Shown here in pieces: positions 61,155 to 64,000 of a stretch of DNA of 64,000 nucleotides (position 1 is the stretch's first letter; every line of letters starts with the position of its first letter). A model generated the notes under the pieces. The model was not told where the DNA came from. It ran no database searches and saw nothing but the letters and a program-made list of their open reading frames with translations. Source of the stretch: Hoeflea_A sp965216535 (GTDB lineage Bacteria; Pseudomonadota; Alphaproteobacteria; Rhizobiales; Rhizobiaceae); contig OZ244175.1 of the NCBI GenBank assembly GCA_965216535.1, forward strand, positions 1,240,001 to 1,304,000, written 5' to 3'. The translations under genes and the position numbers were made by a program.

Positions 61155-62900
61155 CTAAACAGCTTTTTGCGTGATGGATGTGACGTTCGGGTTCTGCAGA
61201 GCCCTCGTCATGGCCGGGTTCACCCGCTCCACATTCTGCTCCAGAACGGCCGCCCTGGGGCCGAAGGCCCGCTGCCGGCCGCCGTCGAGGATCAGAACCT
61301 TGCCGGCACATTCGACGAGGTTGGGCCGGTGTGAGATGACGACGGCAATTCCGCCTCTTTCGCGGATGCCTTCCAACACCTCTATCAAGGCGATATCGCC
61401 TTCGGCATCGAGGCTGGAATTGGGTTCGTCCAGCACAACGAGAAACGGGTTTCTGAACAGGGCCCGGGCGAGACCGATGCGTTGCCTTTGGCCACCGGAC
61501 AGGCTGCGGCCGGAATCTCCAACCATGGTGTCGTAGCCGTCGGGCATCTGGAGAATCGTTCGGTGCAAGCCGGCCGCTTCCGATGCTGAGATGATTTCCA
61601 TGGAGGATGCATCCGGGGCAAAACGGGCAATGTTCTCGGCGACGGTCCCGTCGAACAATTCGACACTCTGCGGCAAATAGCCAATCTGCGGCCCCAACTC
61701 GTCCGGATGCAACTGTTCGAGCGCGACATTGTCCAGGCGAACGGTTCCGGCCTGCGGTTGCCACACCCCTGCCAGAAGACGCGCGAGAGTGGACTTTCCC
61801 GAAGCGCTGGGCCCTATGACCGCGAGCACGTCGCCGGCTTCGAGCGTGAAGTCGATGTCGGAAACAATGGCTTTGCGCGCGCCGGGAGGACCGGCGAACA
61901 AACGCCTCACGTCAAGCGACTGACTTGCTTCCGCATGGGACAGACGCTCCGCCGGCTCCGGATGGTCCTCAAGCAGGGATTGCAGGCGCCGATGGGCTGC
62001 TTTTGATGCGAGATAGCTGCGCCAATGGGCGATGGACTGATCGACCGGCGCCAGGCCGCGGCCAAGGATGATGGTGCCGGCGATCATGGCGCCTGCCGTG
62101 ATTTCCCCGCCGATCACCAACGCGGCTCCCAGTCCCAGAACGGCCGATTGCAACAGCAGACGCGACGTCTTGGACAGGGTGGAGAAAAAGCCGGAGCGAT
62201 CATTCGACTTTCTTTGATGAATGTTCGCCTCGCGCTTCATGGTCATCCATGCCCGGCGCAGATTTCCCATCATGCCCATAGACTGCAGCAACTGGGCATT
62301 CTTCTCACTCGCGCTCGCGATTGCCCGTCCGGGCAAATCGGCCTGCGACTGACGCCTCATGGACGAACGCGTCATCCGGTTGTTGATCCAGGCGACGAGG
62401 AAAAGAAACAGTGCTCCTGCCGCGCCGAGGGCGCCCAGGGCCGGATGGAGCACAGTCAACAGAAGCAGGTAGACGGGGACCCAGGGCAGATCAAAAAGCG
62501 CCGACAGGCCCTGTCCCGAATAGAATTCCTTGATCGTGTCGAGATCGGCAAGATTGTGCTCGCCATCGTCTGAGGACTGCGCGGCTCGCTTGCGCATGAC
62601 GGCGTTGAAAACGCCCGACGCCGCCCGGCTCTCGAGTTTCGCGCCGATACGCGAGAGGATCCGTGTGCGGACAAGCTCCAGGCAACCCGAAACGACAAAC
62701 AGGCCGAGCAGCAGAATGCTAAGCGCAATCAGCGTCTCCATGCTGCCGCTGGGAAGCACCCGGTCGTAGACCTGCAGCATGTAGAGTGGGCCGGAGAGCA
62801 TCAACAGATTGATGAAGAAGCTGAAGAAAGCGACCGTGACAAGACCGCTCCGGGCGGATGTCACGGCCGTGCTGAGAACGTTTGGTGCGGCGTTTCTCAT
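61155..62900 (-). CDS. Type I secretion system permease/ATPase (PrtD-like)
   Basis: This 581-residue exporter has six membrane segments in residues about 15-300 (no peptidase C39 domain) and an ABC domain with Walker A GPSASGKSTL near residue 366, signature LSGGQRQRIGLARAL and Walker B LVVLDEPNSSLD. PrtD-type exporters secrete RTX proteins with C-terminal signals. The ATG at 62900 follows AGGGAC. It is between the RTX cargo gene and the HlyD gene, so it probably exports the former. Confidence 0.92.
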   Translation of the reverse strand: MRNAAPNVLSTAVTSARSGLVTVAFFSFFINLLMLSGPLYMLQVYDRVLPSGSMETLIALSILLLGLFVVSGCLELVRTRILSRIGAKLESRAASGVFNAVMRKRAAQSSDDGEHNLADLDTIKEFYSGQGLSALFDLPWVPVYLLLLTVLHPALGALGAAGALFLFLVAWINNRMTRSSMRRQSQADLPGRAIASASEKNAQLLQSMGMMGNLRRAWMTMKREANIHQRKSNDRSGFFSTLSKTSRLLLQSAVLGLGAALVIGGEITAGAMIAGTIILGRGLAPVDQSIAHWRSYLASKAAHRRLQSLLEDHPEPAERLSHAEASQSLDVRRLFAGPPGARKAIVSDIDFTLEAGDVLAVIGPSASGKSTLARLLAGVWQPQAGTVRLDNVALEQLHPDELGPQIGYLPQSVELFDGTVAENIARFAPDASSMEIISASEAAGLHRTILQMPDGYDTMVGDSGRSLSGGQRQRIGLARALFRNPFLVVLDEPNSSLDAEGDIALIEVLEGIRERGGIAVVISHRPNLVECAGKVLILDGGRQRAFGPRAAVLEQNVERVNPAMTRALQNPNVTSITQKAV

Positions 62901-63004
62901 TGTACTGGTCCCTGTGGTTTCGTCGGTTGTCGGTGTTTTGAAAATGACCAAACAGGCAATGGAGATGGACCGGACGACTTGAACGCCGCCCGGTCCGGAT
63001 CCGA

Positions 63005-64000
63005 TCAGGCGAACAGGAAGTCCTGATCGTCGATCAGATTGGCATCCGTGTTCGACAACGTGACGGAGTTCAGCGCGTCGAAGGTGATGAGCGTGTTGGC
63101 GCCGGCCTGCTCGACCGTGATATCGGCAACGCTGGTGAAGCCGAACTCAGAGACGTCGAAGAGGTCCAGACCATCTTCGAAGTCGGTGACCGTATCGGCG
63201 TCCTCGCGGCTGCTGCGCAGGAAGACGAACGTGTCCTCACCGGAGCCGCCGGTCAGCGTATCGTTGCCGCCGCCGCCTTCGATGGTGTCGTCGCCTTCGC
63301 CACCGTTGAGAACATCGTCAGAGCCTGCAACCCTGTCGATCGTGATCTCGAGCAGCTGCTCCTGGCCGCCATTGCGGGTGAAGTCCGCTTCAACGGGATC
63401 AAGGAGAGTTCCGGCAGCGGAGGTCCCGCCGAGGATGTTCTGCGGCCCGTCGTTCGGATTAGCTTCCGAGCCGTTGAAGCCCTCGTGCAGAGCCACGACA
63501 CCGTTTTCGGCAATCCCCTGATCGGGAGCCGTCTGGTTCAGGAACGCCGCGCCTTCTTCGGTGTTTTCTTCCGTTCCCGCATCCAGAACATCGCGGCCGA
63601 AGCGCTGGATGGTGATCGGGCCGAGGAAGTTGCCATCCTCGTCGAAGATCGGATCGGTAAGCGGGTTACCGGGAGACGACAGGAACGCGTCGTTTGACGC
63701 GATGATCATCGTTGCCCAGGTGAAGAAACCCTGTCCGACATCGGCCGAGTTGACATTGAGCGTGAAGCTCGCAGTCTCGCCCGGATCGATCGGGCCCGGC
63801 ACGCCGTTCGGTCCGATAAGGGTCGCATCGACACCGTTATCGCCAACCTGCTGGTTGAACTCGGCCGCGATTGCGGTGGTAAACCCGTCTTCGGCAAGAC
63901 GCTCCAGACCCAGACTTGCGGCTTCGCCTCTGGTGTAGAGATCGAAATTCGCTCCGTCATGGAAACCGAACCAGACCGGCGTCAGGAACGTGCCGCCTTC
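63005..64000 (-). CDS. Spondin-domain RTX protein, 5' end outside the window
   Basis: The frame is open from the window end to the stop at 63005-63007, giving at least 331 residues of C-terminal sequence. The first part (TFLTPVWFGFHDGANFDLY, LERLAEDG) resembles a Spondin-N domain. The C-terminal third has RTX calcium-binding nonapeptides (GGEGDDTIE, GGGGNDTLT, GGSGEDTFVF) and a hydrophobic tail ending DDQDFLFA typical of type I secretion signals. A GTG at 63802 is an internal codon, not a start. It is the likely cargo of the adjacent ABC/HlyD pair. Its role may be adhesion or matrix binding. Confidence 0.85.
   Translation of the reverse strand, partial: EGGTFLTPVWFGFHDGANFDLYTRGEAASLGLERLAEDGFTTAIAAEFNQQVGDNGVDATLIGPNGVPGPIDPGETASFTLNVNSADVGQGFFTWATMIIASNDAFLSSPGNPLTDPIFDEDGNFLGPITIQRFGRDVLDAGTEENTEEGAAFLNQTAPDQGIAENGVVALHEGFNGSEANPNDGPQNILGGTSAAGTLLDPVEADFTRNGGQEQLLEITIDRVAGSDDVLNGGEGDDTIEGGGGNDTLTGGSGEDTFVFLRSSREDADTVTDFEDGLDLFDVSEFGFTSVADITVEQAGANTLITFDALNSVTLSNTDANLIDDQDFLFA

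Overview
The window reads as one chromosomal stretch of a GC-rich alphaproteobacterium, most likely a member of the Hyphomicrobiales (rhizobial relatives). This rests on gene content and order: hisC-tyrC, a DUF2125 protein, plsC-ydcF-ftsX-ftsE, hpt, and the set tlpA / argH-lptM-lysA-TIGR02302, together with many BMP, TRAP and peptide ABC uptake systems. No rRNA, tRNA, CRISPR array, prophage or intact transposase gene was seen.

Layout. 1-1.7 kb: the 3' part of an unrecognised gene with lower GC than the rest. 1.8-9.1 kb: a minus-strand nucleobase/nucleoside uptake operon (BMP binding protein, amidase, double-ABC ATPase, two permeases) with a CodA-type deaminase upstream. 9.3-11.3 kb: hisC-tyrC. 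11.3-17.5 kb: a FadR-type regulator and a sirtuin, divergent from a lactate-type TRAP transporter and an FMN L-lactate dehydrogenase. 17.5-20 kb: a kinase-like/TolB-like/TPR fusion. 20.2-20.4 kb: a MITE-like element. 20.4-27.3 kb: a DUF1028 gene divergent from a peptide ABC operon that carries its own GntR regulator. 27.4-28.9 kb: an MltF-like transglycosylase. 28.9-36.3 kb: an RpiR regulator divergent from a gene set (N-formylglutamate-amidohydrolase-like, TRAP dctQ-dctM-dctP, a glutamine-synthetase-like ligase, an iron alcohol dehydrogenase). 36.4-38.7 kb: FkbM-like methyltransferase, GST, cytochrome b561. 38.8-47.7 kb: envelope and division genes (DUF2125, ChaC-like, plsC, ydcF, ftsX, ftsE), hpt, an AraC-VOC pair, a CpdR-like response regulator and a GFA protein. 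47.8-49.7 kb: a BTAD (SARP-like) TPR regulator. 50.1-56.5 kb: TIGR02302, lysA, lptM, argH, tlpA. 56.5-59.6 kb: LysR divergent from aldolase-desaturase-Rieske genes. 59.6-64 kb: two palindromic repeats, then a type I secretion pair (HlyD, ABC) and its probable spondin/RTX cargo, which runs off the window.

The window is dominated by import-and-catabolism modules, each with a local regulator and a visible inverted-repeat operator in its divergent promoter: TGGT-N-ACCA sites for lactate, AATTTATCATGATAAATT for the peptide operon, TGAAAA-N-TTCTTCA for the RpiR cluster, and a LysR box at 57.38 kb. A perfect TTAA-N7-TTAA CtrA-type box lies upstream of ftsE. Three solute-binding-protein genes are each followed by an intercistronic hairpin. 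The best candidates for something new are the TRAP/GS-like/Fe-ADH/amidohydrolase pathway, the 828-residue kinase-TolB-TPR fusion, the CodA-like enzyme with Cys at the specificity position, and the sirtuin tied to lactate uptake.
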